This document shows positions 1-14,400 of a DNA stretch of 64,000 nucleotides, piece after piece. The position numbers and the translations under genes are program-made. Below the pieces are notes generated by a model. That model ran no database searches, was not told where the DNA came from, and saw only the letters and a list, made by a program, of their open reading frames with translations. Source of the DNA: Sarcocystis neurona. Its lineage: Eukaryota > Apicomplexa > Conoidasida > Eucoccidiorida > Sarcocystidae. The stretch lies in assembly GCA_000727475.1 (NCBI GenBank), contig KL647314.1:774812-838811 (forward strand), read 5' to 3'. How positions within the stretch are numbered: the stretch's first letter is position 1; each line of letters starts with the position of its first letter.

Positions 1-3000
1 AAGGCTGCATGCGTCTCGACTTGCGCGCCGGTCCTGCGCCGCACAGGATGCGCCGCTCCAGCGGAACAGAGCAAGCCGCAACGTTTTGTAGCTGAGCGTG
101 CCGCGGCAGAGGCACCGCTTCTGTTTTTGCCCGTGACCTCCTCTCTTTCCTCCTTCGATCGCGTCAGCAGCAGTGCCCCTTCGCGGCAGCTGGCGGCCAG
201 ATTTCTGTCTGACTTCCTCGACTGCGTGCGCGGCTGCCGGCTCGCGTCGCTGCTGCTCGGGCTGCAGTCGCGCCTGCGGTCGCCAAGTTCAAATCTTTCG
301 TTTTTGACGCGAATGCCTTTCTTCCTCTCTTCTTGTTTCCCTCAAAACAATCAACCTCTCGGGGATACACTTGTCACCTGGTGTGTTTGGGGGGGTCCCG
401 TTGACGCTGCGTAATTCTACGACCCTATGTGTACGTGTGTGGCTGTCTCGCCAAGTGGCTCTCTCCGCTTCTGACTGTCTCGGCCAGGGGCTCTCTGTGG
501 ACAGACGTCCACATTCTTCTGTCTATTTGTGTGTGTCCCCGAGTACACTCCTCTACGTACTAGAAAGTGAGCACGAAGCTACAGTTGAGGCGACAGGGTC
601 CTTCGAAAGGCTGTAGCGTCACAGGTCGCCGCCGCGCAGCATCGCATGCAGTTCAGCTGGCTGCCAGGGAGAAGCTCTGGCCGGTGTTGGTCCACGGCTG
701 GCGCAAGGGCGAGGTTGGCTCGCTGCAGGGCTGCGGGCGGATGTCCTCGGAGCTGCAGAGCAGAATAACAGAGGGAGGAGGGCCCGCATATATGAGGGGG
801 ATCAGGAGCCTTGCGCAACGGTGTTTGTTCGCCAGGGAGGGCCCTCGAGACAGCTACGGAGGAGATTGACGAGGACGGGGCTGTAGGCGTTCCAGCGGCT
901 AGCGACGCCCCCCGTTTTACAGGAAGAGTTTGTTCGACGATTTTTCCCCTGGATGCGGCAACAGCTGCGTGTTGGAGCATTTCCTTCTGCAGTGTACACA
1001 CAGGAACATTCCGCGGACGACTTCCAGTACGCGACGCAACAGCAACTGTCTCGGCGCCTCGCCTCGCCAGCTGCGCCCCACACACACGAGTAGGAAGCGT
1101 CTGCGTACTCTCCTCACTGGGTGGAGCAGCAGCTGGGTACGAGCCTCGCTGCATGCAAGTGAAAGCAGATAACTAGGAAGCATACGGTGCTGTGCACACG
1201 TCTGCAGCTGCCTTTTACTCCGCCGTTCCGTCTCACCGACGTCCCTTCTGCACATAGACTCTGGGAAGATCTGTTTTGGTGTGTTTGGTTATCTGTGGCT
1301 GGCTGTAGTCGTCTGCGTGCGTCTCTGGCACGTGAACCGTCGCTGCTGGCATGAACTGGTGGTACTCCCAGTCTACTAGTGATATCTGCATATATATGTA
1401 GAAGAGAGAGAGAGCCAGCTGGCATGTGTGGACACGTGGATGTCTGTGGGAGTGATACTTGTATGTTTACGACGGAAGAAGAAGTGGCTTGCTGCGTCTC
1501 GTCGTCGCTGGCTTCACGCGCCCGTCCCAGGCGTCGTGCGCATGCTGGGCGCGGCAGCACCACACCTGCGGCTGCTGCTTCGGGCGCTCTGTCATGACAT
1601 CAGTCGGAAAAGACGACACCTGCTGCGGTGACTTCCCCCTGCCGCGCAACAGCAGGGAGAGCGACTGATTTTCGTCCGTCTCGGCGAAGCCCAGCCAGGG
1701 CCGCGAGGTCGCCTGTGCGGCTGCGTGCGTATGGCACCGAGTCTCCGTAGATCGTAGCTGTCTCTCTGTGTGTGTCTCTGTCTACCTGTGTGTGTCTCTG
1801 CGTGCGGCCTTGAGTCCCCGCCCTTTGCTGCGTGTGTGTTGGGTGTAGGGGTGCGCCCCATGTGAGGCTGGCGCTTTACTTTGCGTCCCGGTGCACACAT
1901 CTGCGGAAGTGTGTCTGCGCTTCGGGCGTGACCCGAGGACGTAGACGTCTACGAGCCTGCGCGGGGGGCATGGTGCGCCACGTCACACGTCGCTAGCCGC
2001 CCCACAAGCTCCAGACGTTCCAGCACTGCAGGTGTACGTACACCGCATCACAGAGCACTGTGTGTTCGCCTCCTGGCGCCTGCAGACGTCAGCCGGCGGC
2101 TCCTGGATATTCTTGTCTTCCTCCCTCTCATCTCACTCGCCACATAACGTCTCCGCTACTCACAGACGCATCTGTCTCGTCTCCTGCGCCTACACGTGTA
2201 TGTACCTCTCTGCGTGTATACATATATATTTATGTGTATGGGGAGGTGTGTCATGGGCATTTGGACTCCTGCTGTAGAATTCAGCCGGCCCTGTGCTCCA
2301 CGCTTTTTCTCTTCGTGGTCTCCATTCCCCGAAAGGGAGCTGGACGTTGCTATGAAGAGAAGGGAAGTCTCTCTCTGTCTCTCTTTCCGACACGACGCGG
2401 TGCTGAGTCGCCCCCGTGTGCATGCGTGCCGTCCGACGTGTCATTCTGCGTGCCTCGCGATAGGGCCGCTCCACACTTCTTCTTGCCGCCCATCTGCGTC
2501 GGTACGTGGATGGACTGCGGGGAGTATCCGTAAGGAGGAGGGTTGCTGGTATGGAGAGACACGTCTTCGCGGGGTGACCACTGCTGCACGCAGAAGGCAG
2601 GAGACTGCCCGACGTCCCGGAACCGTCGGGCGGCCACTTCTCTGTTTTCTCTTCTCCCCGCAGCTCAGGCTGACTGCGTCCCCTACCTGTGTACGCATTT
2701 TGCTGTGTATACCTAGATACCTGCTGACGCACAGGCGTGTGTGTATGTGTGTCTGCGTGTGTACCTCTGCATGCATGCACGGAGGTGTATGCTATCCGTG
2801 CATGCGTGTGTGTGCGTCTGTGTGTGCGACTTCTCCAAACTTACGTATATGTAGATGCGTCTCTTCGTCGAACAGCTGACACAAGCGCGCCACACCACAT
2901 GTGCTTCTTATCCCGCGTATTTGTCTCTGCAGTCTCAACCAGTCCTTCCCGGCCCCCCCCTCCTGCGTCGTCTGGACAGCACCACAGACACATACTGCCA

Positions 3001-4059
3001 TACGCTTCGCCCTCCTTCGTTTCCGTTGTCATTCTCTCTGCGTGTCATGGTGCTCCCCTGGCGCTGCGCGGAAGACTTTTCTCCCCTACGTCGCCGCTGT
3101 GTGCGCAACAACGCATCTGCTGTTGCTCGCACTGTGCCCATGCCTCTCTCTGCTGCGTGAAGGGGCCGCACGTCCTTCATGCGGAAGGGCGAGAGACCGC
3201 TGAAAAGACGTTCTCGGAACGGCAATTCGAGGGAATTGTTCGCCGGCTGTTCTCCTTTCGACGCGCCGACGCCGTCTCAGCTGCGACTGCGCCCGCGGAA
3301 AATTTTTTGTTTGCACCTCAAGGATACGTCTACGCGTTTAGTGCCTGCACCAGTAGGTCCATCACACCGACGCACGTATATATATATATTTATGTATGTA
3401 TGTAGTAGATGATGACGTCCTGTTGCACATATATATATACACTGTGAGATAATGTCTTCTTGCGTCGTCTTGGCATAGAGTCTCTCACTTCCCTGTGTAT
3501 CTGTATAGGTATGTGTATATACGAACACGCACATCTGTGGACGTGTATTTATCGTGCAGGGAAGATTCTCCGGCAGACGCGGCGCTCCCGCTGCTGTCGT
3601 GCACGTTGCACTGTCACTGCAGCTCTCGTGCGCATACGTGCGAGCTGACGCTGTGCTGCGTCCCCAGTGAAACGGTCATTTTCAAAGCGTTTGTCTTCGT
3701 GAGTGGGTGGCAGACCGTTTCGCCTGTCGCCTTTAGCAGCCCGTCTTTCTTCTCTGGTACAAATCTGCTTGGATCCTCATCCACACATCAAACGTAAGCA
3801 GAACGAACTCTCCCGTTTTTCCCATACATGTACGTGCATGCAGCTGTGTTGTGGCGCCTATAGGTATGCGTCTGTGTGTGAGTTATCTGAGAACCAACGG
3901 CGGGTGTGGAGCAGCAAGAGGAAAGTGGAAGGGGTGGCGCCGTGGCTGCGCGATGGTTCTCTCCGCTGTATGCATGCTTGAAGCAGCCCATCGTCGGTCA
4001 GTGCGGGAGACTCGCGTCGTTTAGTAAAGCACTGGCTGCGTGCGCGTTGCTCAGGGGGA
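1..4059. other. 5' flank, TG/pyrimidine-rich, no supported gene
   Basis: Frames on both strands are short and overlap one another. None shows a domain or a convincing splice-linked exon. The DNA is rich in TG/TC stretches (about 1,760-1,805 and 2,735-2,830) and short TA runs (about 2,215-2,235, 3,375-3,395 and 3,427-3,440). I see nothing that I would call a gene. Confidence 0.5.
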
Positions 4060-7000
4060 GTGCAGCAGGGACACGAAGCCGTAGGGGCGTCCGGGGCCCC
4101 AGCAGCAGCGAGGTCTGAGCAGCAGGAAAGAGAAGCGGCAGCGGGAGCAGCGCAGGCGCCAAGGCGCAGCAGGAAAAAGTAGCAGCAGCAGTAGTGAAGC
4201 ACCAACAGCAGGAGCGGCAGTCGTAGTAGAGGCGGGAGGAGGAACCGACCCGAAGTGACAGCAGCCAGCCAACACAAGAGCAGCGTCAGAGGAAGCGAGA
4301 CAGCAAGGGCAGCAGCAGAGGAGCAGCAGCAGCAGAGCAAAGCAGAGTTGAGGCCGCAAAAAGAAGAAGCATCAGCAGCTCGTCGGCGGCTGCAGGGCAT
4401 GAAACGGTGTGTGCCGGGTGGAGCGGCAGCAGCAGGTGTGAGAGCGCGAGAGTAGCAACAGCGGCGGAGAGGGGAAGGCGTGGGACACAGCAGGAAGTGG
4501 GTAGCGGCGACTGGTGCGTGGGAGAAGCCGCAGCAGCGGTCAGAGAAATATCAGCTGTGACAGGGTACGAGGCGTGGCGTGCAGGGAAGCCCGCGCATGT
4601 TTTCGATCTGTGTGTACGTATGCGGTGCGCTTCTGGACGTGCTGCTGCTGGTGACGTAGTTGGACTACTGCTAGTGCTGTGTGTAATTGTTGCTGCTATT
4701 GCTGCGGCGTACAGACGCATGCGCGCGGACTGCGTGGGGCAGACACTCGTCGCAGCACGGAGGAAGAAGGCCGTCTTTTCTTCTGCGACGGTGCCTGCAC
4801 TGCAGAACGCGTGCTGCTGCTGCTGCTTCGTACGAGAGAACACGCGCAGCAGCAGCAAGTGCGTGCGTCACGACCAGCTTCCCGGTGTCGTCTTCCGACT
4901 CTGTCTATGCCACCTGCTTCCCCGTCAGCTCTCTCCTTTTCTTCTCTTCTTTGTGAAGAACCCCGCCTGCCCGTAGCGCCGCACACGTGTGGCTGTGCCG
5001 TTGAGGACTATCCTGCCTTGAGGTGGGGGGCCGCTGCTGCTGCGTCGGTCCTCCGCAGGAAACTGCAGCAGCAACAGCGCGCCAGCAACGTGGTGACAGC
5101 CGCACGCTGTGAGCAGCAGGCAGGGCGGTACCTACCTAGACGGGAAGGGCATCGCCACCGGCTGGTGCGAGGTGGAGTTACCTACAGCGGGAGTGAGGGG
5201 TGCGTCGGTATTGGATCACGGCGGTCCTGTGCATCCGGAGCGGGGGCGTGCGTCAGCCTTCATAGCGAGTAGTAGACTGCTTGCAGCAGTCCCAGCAGCA
5301 GTTGCAGGTGACGCAGCAAGGGGAGTGAGGTGAGGAACTGCAGCTGCCCGCGTGGCGAGGCGCACACCCACCCACAGGCAGCAGTGAAGAAGTACAGCTG
5401 CAGCAGTGCGTCGGTTCGAGAACAGCGGACGAATCACCGAGGGAGCAGTGGCACCAGCCGCAGCAGCAGGAACACCGACGGGAAGGCAGGTAGCCGCAGT
5501 GTTTTTGCAGCAACGGTACTGGTAGGCCGCAGCAGCAGCAGCCACAGCAGACCCCACAGGCAAGAGTAACAAGAAGGAGGATGCGCTGGACTGCGTGGGG
5601 TGGACGTGTCGACAGCAGCAGCAGCAGCACTCACAGCAGCAGCAGCACACGAAGCAGCACCTTCAGCACTCGCAGCAGCAGCAGAGCGTGCAGCGACACT
5701 TGCAACCGCGTTTACAACCCTGCGAGCAGCAGCGTCAGCAGGGACATCCTCAGGCCAGGCGGCAGCGGCGTCGGAGAGCAACCTCTCGAAGTGTTCCTGC
5801 GGGAAAGCTGCTGCAGCAGACTCGGTCGTTCGTCGCGTCCTCTGCCGCAGTAGCTCCTCGCTTTCTCCTCGCTGAAAAGAAGCGCGACACGCTGCGGCGT
5901 TGAAGCACATTGCGTCGGAGCAAAAGCATCGCGTAGCAGCAGGCGGAGAACCCGCAGGGGGACGGGCCTGCGACTCCTGTCGCCCGTCAGCAAGCGTGCG
6001 AGCAGCAACCCTGGCGTCAGCAGCAGCAGGACCTGCAGCAGAAGCAGCAGCAACAGGTTTGCCGGAAGAGCCGCAGCACGGTCTGTAGCGGCTGTAGCAG
6101 CACATCAGCATCCCCGTGCGACGCTAGCCGAGCTACGTAGATAACGGCCGCAGGATTGACACTAACAGAAGACGCAGAGGGTCGGCGAGGCTTCGACAGA
6201 CAAAGAGAAAGAGAGAGGGACCACGGCCTGTAGTAGGAGCTGCAGAGGAGTGAGCAGCTGCAGCGGCCCTCGCAGCGGGAGAACGATGTGCAGCAGCGGC
6301 AGCGACAGCGGGCGCGTGGCAGCAGCAGCAGCAGCAAGATACGGAGAAGCAGCGTCGACGTCGTTTTGTCGCATTTCTTCCGTGTCTTCCTTCGGAAACA
6401 GAGGAGTAGCAACAGCGTGAAGTTTTGCAGAACCAGCAGCGGAATAGCGGTGGCGCGTGAGCAGAGAAGGGCAGCGGCAAGAGTGTTGTAGCGGGGGCAC
6501 CAAGAGAGCCGCAGACGTAGCAGAGAAGTACGGGAGCAGCCACCACACAGGAGCCCGGGAGACGCAGGCAGCACACGAGAAGAGCTACAATCGGGTAGCA
6601 GCAGCGAGCGTCGCATGGTCAGAAGCGTGAGGGGGTCACGGACGGAAGGTGCAGCAGCAGCCGCAGCACAACTGGACGAGGAGCGAGGCACATCGGGAAC
6701 AGCGGCGGAGGCCTGAGTGAGAAGCAGCAGTTGCAGTTGCTGCAAAGGCAGGAAGACCAGGGGCTGTGTTGATTCGCCTTCGCAGAAGCAGCAGCGTCCT
6801 TTGTGAAGGAGGCGCATGCGGAGCGGGAGTGAGCCTAGCAGCCGGAGCAGCAGAGAACTGCAGGACACTTGAAGTTGGTTCACGTACTGCAACACAGAGC
6901 TGCGCAGTGGGGGCGAAACGTGGGGCAGCAAGACTGGTGAGGTCGAGACAAGGTGGCTGCCGTTGCCGCACAGAGCAGCAGCAGCTAGAGGCAGGAGGAG

Positions 7001-8468
7001 GAGGAGCAGCAACAGCAGCTGGAGACAGGAGGAGGAGCAGCAGCAGCAAATGGGCAAGACGTGCTGCTGCAGTCTCAAGAGCCGCAGGATGTGTCTGTCT
7101 AAACCGCGGAGGTTCCGCCTTTTCTTTCCCCTGGTCTTCCCTCCCTTTGTGTGCAGCAGGGAGAGAGAGAAGTTGCATGCGGTGAGGGAGCGCAGCAGCA
7201 GCAGCCGGAACACCGCGGCAGCGAATCTGGCAGTTTGCACTGCTGGCCGAGGAGCAGCTGAGCCACAGGCCGGTGCAAGAGCAGCAGCAGCCGTGGCAAG
7301 GACGCTGGCCCCTGTAGCAGCGGCAGCCGGCACTCCAGCAGCTGCGGCAGCAGCAGCGGCAGCAGCCCGTGAGGCCTCAGTTGCCGCACTCGCAGCAGCT
7401 GCAGCTCTCACCACCCTCTCGGCAACCGCCGCGTCGGCAGCAGCAGGAGCAGCAGCTGCATGTGCGGCAACTCTGTCCACAGCAGCAACTGCGGCAGCAA
7501 CAACTGCAGCAGCAGCAACTGCAGGAGCAGCAACTGTAGCCGCCGCAGCTGTTTCCACGCCAGGAGGAAACGGTGCGCTCTCGTAGCGGCGTACCAGGAC
7601 GCAGCGGCAGCGGCTGGTGCTGGTGGACAGCAGCGGGGGCACTCGAGCGGCAGCAGGAGCGGGCGGTCAATCAGAATCGCCGCAGGTGTGCAGAGGCTCT
7701 TGTGTGGAAGCAGCAGCGGCAGCACTTGTGGAGCAGGCAGAGTCACCGGGGCGTGCGACTCACGTGCGAGAGCACAGGGTTGCACGCGTTGATATTGACG
7801 AGGTGCTGCTGCTGCTGGAGCATTTTGACGATCTGCGTACCCGTCTCGTCTCATGTGTTGCTGCCACTGTGGTTCACTGCTGCAACGCGAGAAGCCCCGG
7901 GAACTACAAAGCTGTCGCTGTTGTCTCGCGTCTCGCGCTGCGCAGGCAGTAATTCTGGGCGGGTCGCCTTCCCTGCAACAGCACCACGGATGGTTTCCAG
8001 GAGAAATAGGGCCAGCCGCAGCGACTAGAGGAAGGAGAGCAACCGCAGCAGCAGGAGCAGCGACCCTGCAGGGCGGCAGCAGTGTTGCGGCAGCAGCGGG
8101 AGCAGCGGCCCTGCACGAGCGGCAGCAGTGTTGCGGCAGCAGCAGGCGCAGCGGCCGTGCAGGAGCGGCAGCCGTGTTGCGGCCGCAGCAGCAGCAGCAG
8201 TGTCCTCGTAGGCGCAGCAGGTTGTGTGGGAATAACTCCACGAGACGCAGCGGCGGCAGCGGCGTTGCAGCTGCGAGAACACGTGGACAGTCCTGTTGCC
8301 GTTGCAGCCGCAGCAGGAAAGGTGTAGCAGCAGCTCGAGTCGCACAGCAGGCAAACTGGAGCGAATCGACGGGGCGGTGCAGGTGCAGCGCGTCGCAGCT
8401 CAGGAGAGAAGCAGCATGTGCAAAAGCTTTGCGCAGCAGCAGTAGCGCGCAGCGATATATGTAGCACA
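4060..8468. repeat. CAG/CTG-rich tract without one continuous reading frame
   Basis: Interrupted CAG/GCA/AGC triplets run through this 4.4 kb stretch. Every plus-strand frame is broken by stops. The longest plus frame (about 6,963-7,586) is Ala/Thr-rich towards its end. Antisense frames (for example 7,642-6,017) are runs of Leu, Ala and Cys, the expected antisense reading of CAG repeats. The tract lies directly upstream of the giant gene. It could be 5' UTR or promoter DNA that gained repeats, missed upstream exons, or a decayed extension of the gene. I favour non-coding, weakly. Confidence 0.6.
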
Positions 8469-11400
8469 ATGACTTCTCTGCTTGGGGCAGCAGCAGCAGG
8501 CGCAGCGTGTTCATACACTCCAGGAAGTGCAGCAGCAGCAGCAAGCCACGCGTCTACCGAGGACGCTTCCTGTTTCCCTACTGCTGCTGCTCCTGCAGGG
8601 GTTTCCAGCGCTGCTGCTGCTGCTTCTTCTTCTTCTGCGCCAGTCATTCTCACTGCTCCTCCTGCTCCTCCTGCTGCGCCTACGTCTCCCTCGCCACCCC
8701 ACACAAGCATCGCGTTATCAGAGAGAAACGCCGCCCCAGCAGCAGGTTCTCAGAAGCCAAACCATTGCCTGCAGCCAGCGGACAACGACTTCCCCGCACA
8801 GCTGCCTGGTCCTGCAACGCATCTGCAGCTGCTCCAGCAGCACATGCAACAGCAGCAGCAGACGCCCCACCCCCCTCTCTTGCTGCCCCGCTACGGGCAG
8901 CAGCAACACCCTCCGCTGCCACAGCAGCAGGTTCGCCAGCAAGTCCAGCAACAGCGACAGCATCTGCAGGACCCCACGCAGCCGCCGGGGCTGCAGCAGC
9001 AAAAATTTTCACAGGCACAGAGTCACTTGCACCAGCCCCAGCAGCAGCAGCAGCCGCCACGGCCGCAGGAGGTCGCCTTCTACGACGGGGCCTCCCTCAG
9101 TGGGCGGCAGGACGACGCTCCGTTTCTCGCCCCGCAGCAGCAGCAGTACATTCCTCTGGAGGAGCAGCAACTGCAGCAGCCGTCACCTGTAGAACAGCAA
9201 CAGTTCAAGCTGGGCCAGGAGCAGTTTGGAAGTGAGAACTCTTTTTTCACCGAAGTGCAGTGCAGCTCTCTTGGACAGCAGCAGCACCAGCAGCGGAAAG
9301 ATGACGCCTGTGCAGATGCCTTGCAGAGGGCGGTGCAGCAGCACCCGTTCCAGCAGCAGCGTCTGCAGGAGGAGCAGGAGCAGCGTGCGGAGCAGGAGCA
9401 GCAGCGGCAGGAGCAGGAGCAGAAGCAGCTGCCTCTTCCGTCGTACTCTCAGTCTCCCCCGCGTCCAGGCGATCTGTCGCAGCAGCAGCAGTACCGCGTG
9501 GTGGACGAGCTGCAGCAGGGTGCGCTGGAGTGCCAGTGGCAGCAGCAGCAGCGCCGGGGGCAGCAGCAGCCGCACGAAGGCTACCAGCAGCAGCTGTTCG
9601 TCAGTTCCCACGTGCAGGAGCCGCGGCAGGAGGCGGACCACGTAGACAAGCAGCAGAGGCAGCCACAGCGTGCCGCCTTGCTTCAGTATGAGGAACGTCG
9701 TGGACAGCAACAGTCCGCCTGCAACAGTGCGAACTACGCATGCTACGTAGCTGACAACAGCAGCAGCGTGGAAATTGAGGGCAGAGCCGGCAGCGAATGG
9801 ACGACGGAGACGAGAGAAGCAGCCGCAAGGGAAGCAGCAGCAGATCCACAACAGCACCAACTGGTTGTAGGAGGCACACAGGAAGAGTATGGAGATTGTC
9901 AGGAAACAGCCGAACTGCGAGTGGCCGCAGCGGAGGGATACGCGAGCGACAGAATAGTAGCAGCAGCGCATGGCGGTGCAGCAGCAGCCGCTCCGGCGAG
10001 TGCAGCATCAGGAGGGGCAGGTTATGCGGCAGGTACGGCGGAGGCAGCGTCTTCGGGCGCGGCAGGAGGTGAAGAGAGAAATCAGTCGCTGCTGCTTTAC
10101 TACGCGTCCGTGGTGCTGCAGCAGCGGCAGCGGCAGCAGGAGGCGCGGGGGAATCCCGAGGCAGGCGGCGTGGTGGAGTTCCTCTCGCAGCAAGAGCAGG
10201 AAGAGCAGCTCGACGTGCGCGCAGTACAACTTGAGCAGCAGCGACAGCAGGAACCGCAGCAGCTGCAGCAACACTTGCAAAGCGTTACGCAGCTGCTGCA
10301 GGCCCCACAGCAGCAGGTGCCACCGGGTCTGCACACGCAGCTGCAGCAGTTCCAGGAGCTGCAGCAGCTCGAGCAGCAGCAGGTGAGAGACTCGTCGCAA
10401 CAGCAGCCAGTGGAGGAACAAACGGAACAGCAGCAGCCCCTGCGGCTGGTGCCGCCCGCTCAGCAACAACCGCAGTCCTGCGGAGAGCAGTCCGTGCAGC
10501 AGCAACGCATGCAGCAGCACCTTCTCCAGCCTGTCCACCACCCGCAGCAGCCTACCCCACTGCAGCAGCAGCTGCCTTGTCCTCCACAGCAAGGGCAGTG
10601 CACTCTGCAGCAGCAGCGCATTCAGCAGCAGCAGCTGCAGAGGGAGCCAGGGGGCGGAAATGCTTTACTGTCGCAGGAGTGCTTGGTATACGCAGGGCGG
10701 GAACAGGCAGAACTTCGAGGTGAATCGCAGCAGAATTTGAAGCAGCCAAGATATTCGGTACCTGCTGCAGGGGCTGCGGGTGCCCCTAGCGACTCCGCCG
10801 CCACGCATGCTGCTGATGTTGCTGCGGTTGCAGCGCACCGACGGACTGCGGCAGGTGCTGCAGGTGCTACTGTTGTAGACGACGAAACTGCTGCTTCGCG
10901 GGAGGATAGCTACGGCTACCCGCCGTTGACGTTGCCGTTAGCAAGTGCTGGTGCAGGTGCGCTACTGCGTCGCGGAGGAAACGCCCGTAGCACCAGCAAC
11001 AGTAGCGGGCCCCTTCCATTCGGAGTGGTGCAGGAGCTGCACCAACAGCAACAGCAGCTGAACAGCAGCAGCACTTCGCTACGAGCACCATACAGGAATC
11101 CTGACGCCGTCCTGGTGCAGCATGCGTCCTCCAGGACGGTTGGGGCCGACGTGTTGCTGCTGTCGGAGCCCCAGCCGCGGCTGCAGCAGCCGACACCCTT
11201 GCAGCAGCGGCAGCGGGCTGCGCAGAGCCAGCCGCTGCAGCCGCATTTCACCGCAGAGGGACAGCAGCAGCTCAACGTAGAGGGACAGCAGCTGCTGCAG
11301 ACCGACCAGCAGCCTCGAGAGATGGAGTACAAGCTGCGGCAGCCAGCGCATCCGAACGACTGTGGGCCGTCGCTGTATGCACACCGGGTGACGGCATCTC

Positions 11401-14400
11401 CTCCGCTGCTGCAGCACCAGGCCCCACCGCTTCAGCAACAGCAGCTGCAGCTGCCGTTGCGTCTTGAAAACGAAGGCGAGCAGTCCTTCATACAGCAGCT
11501 AAACGACACCCATCTCGTTGACTCGACGGTGCTGCAACAGCAACAAGGGACGCAGCAGCAGCAGCAGCAAATGCGGCAACCGCAGCAAGTGCGACAGCAG
11601 CAGCTTGGGCAACCTCAGCAGCAGTTCGAGCCACAGCAACAGTTCGAGCCACAGCAACCGTTCGAGCCGCAGCAGCAGTTCGAGCGGCAGCAGCAGTTCC
11701 AGCGGCAGCAGCAGTTCGAGCAGCACCAACAGTTCGAGCGGCAGCAGCAGTTCGAGCGGCAGCAGCAGTTCGAGCGGCAGCAGCAGTTCGAGCAGCTGAA
11801 GCAGTTTGAGCAGCTGAAGCAGTTTGAGCAGCTGAAGCAGTTTGAGCAGGAGCAGCACAAAGACGTCGGAGAGGAGCGGCTGCAGCGAACGGTGCGCGCT
11901 TCAGTATCTGCTTCGCCGCCGCTGTCTTTCCCTGAGGTGCAGCTGCGCGAGACAAGCAGCTGCAGGGGCGATGAGCCTTCGTTGGCTGCAGCAGCTACTG
12001 GTGTGGATGCCGATGGTAGTGATGGAGCTGCTGCTGCTGCTGGGGCTGCCGGACCTGGGTGCGTCGAACAGACCGGGGGGTCCGAGGGTACAGCTCCCTC
12101 AGGGTTCTCCTGGCTGGGTACAGTAGATTCGGAAGCGGTGGCAGCTGCAGCAGCGGGGAATCCTTCTGGACAAGAGGCCGCCGCCCTACATGAGCAGCAG
12201 CAGCTGCAACAGCAGCAGCTGCAACGGCCACCGCAGTACCAGGAGCAGCAGCACCATGTGTCAACGCAACAGCAGCAGCAGGTGGCACCGCAGGAGCGCG
12301 AGCGCGTGACAGCGCAGCAACAGCAGCAGCAACGGCAGCAGTACGCTTCGTCCAAGGAGGAGGGGCTGCGAAGGGTGCAGAGAGAGAGTGTGTGCAGCTC
12401 CCTGCCTGTTACTGCCTGTGAGGCGGAGTTGCAACAGCAGCAGATGCTGCTGCAGTGGGGAGAGGCAGCAGCGGAAGACGCTGAGGAGAAGGACGGTGGA
12501 CAGGTGAAGCGAGAGGAATGCGAGGAGCAGTCGCAGTTGCGCGAACGGTCGACGACGAGATGTGGGATAGCAGATGCTGCTGCTGTTGCTGCTGCGTGTG
12601 CGACGACCGCGACGCATTATCGCACCGGAGTCGCAGCAGAGGACTTTGGGGGGGACAGCAGTGCCACCGGACGTCGTGCTGCTGCTGCTCCGTATGCGGC
12701 ATGCTATTATTACAGCCGCAGCACGTTCCCGGGCGTCTCTGCCCTGCAGCAGGAGCAGCGGATCGAAGGAGAAGAACGGGGCCACAGCAGGGGCCTTCTG
12801 GCGGAGAATCAACCAGCGCAGCAGCAGCAGCAAGCCGTGCTGCAGCTACGTCGCGAAGTGCCGCCGCAGCAACAGACGGGCGTGTGGCTGCAGGAACAGA
12901 GAGAGACCGGGTTGCTGCAGCAGCAGCAGATGCAGCAGAAGGAGGACGCAAGTGAAAACAGAAATGGAGGAACAGGCTTGCTGCTCGGCAGTCTGCTGCC
13001 AGAGGGGGAGCATGGTGGTACAGCGTCGTCCGATGCAACGGGAGGTGGAACTCCGCCAGCAGTAGGAGCAGCAGTTTTACGAGCATCACAAGCGGCTGCT
13101 GCTGCTCACGATGACGTGCAGCAGCAGGCGGTCGACACGTCGCGCCGCTCCAGCGATATCACCGCCGTCGGCTGGAGAGCTGACAGGAGCTCGCCGTTCT
13201 CTTTTGCTTCTTCCTCCTCCTCCACGTCTGCCTCTTCCTCCTCGTCGGCTTCCCCTGCTGCTGCAGCGACAGCGTGCGAGTTTCCTACCGCGTCGGGTTC
13301 GCAGCACGTACTCGTCGACTTGAATGGTAGTCAGCAGCCGCTGATTGCTGCTGCACCCGGCCTGCAGGCTCCTGCTGGCGGGAGCAGCTTTGCTGCTGAA
13401 GCGCAGCTCCGTGCCGGCACTGCTGATACGGCGCCTCCTGCTGCTGCTGCTGTCTCATCGCATGCTGCTGGGTCGACGGCGGCGTTGCCTGCTGCTGGTG
13501 GTGGGTTGCTGAGCAGCAAATGTGGGGAGGCGCTCCTGCAGCGCGCGGCTGGAACGTCGTCCTCATGGCACGAGCGCGTGCTACAGCCGCTGCAGCGGGT
13601 AGTGGAGAGACACAGGAGACACACGGACGGTGCAAGCGACTCCAATAGTAACGGCAGCAGCAGCAGTAGTAGCAGCAGTCGTAACCATAGCAGTAACAGC
13701 AGTAGCAGCAACTTGGGGAGTTGCAGCAGCAGCCGACACAGCAGCTGGAGCAGCAAGTCCGGTGGGACGACGCTCGGCTCGGTTTCTGCGCTGCCGTGTC
13801 AGCAGCAGCAGCTGCGGCGGCTGCAGGAGCTGCTGCAGCAGTCCACGTCGAACGACCCTCAGCAGACAATAGCAGCAACAAGTCTGCGCGAAGCGGCAGT
13901 GCGACACCTCCTCCGCCTGCATGTGGAGGAGGAGGACGTGGAGGCGACTTCCTCCTTGCACCACCAGCAACAGCAGCACGAGAAGCAGCAGCAGGAGGAG
14001 GTCAATAAACAGCAGCAACAAATGGACGGAATGATGGAGATGATGGTGCAAAAACAGGACGAGCAGGAGCAGCTACTGCAGCCGCAGGAGGAACAGCAAC
14101 GGCTGCAGCTGGCAGAGGTCCAGGTGCTTCAGCAGCAGCAGGCACGCACGTGTGCAACGCAGCAGGAGCCCCGCACGCGTCCACTCCCGCCGCCGTCGCA
14201 GCAGCAGTTGCCCAGTCACAAGCGGCAGTACGGCTCGGTCTTCGCAGTAGCTGATGCGTTTCTTGGAGTGGATGCAACGGGGCGAGGAGGAGCAGTCGAC
14301 GCGCAGGAAGGGCAGCGGCAGCGGACCCCACATCCTCCTCCTTCTCCTCCTGCTGCTCAGCAGCAGCCTCAGCAGCAGTCGTATTACCAGTTGCAGCCGC

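Noticed and set aside
6017..7642. 541-codon minus-strand frame rich in Leu, Ala and Cys
   Set aside because: It is the antisense reading of CAG-type repeats, where stops are rare by composition. There is no domain and no non-repeat conserved segment.
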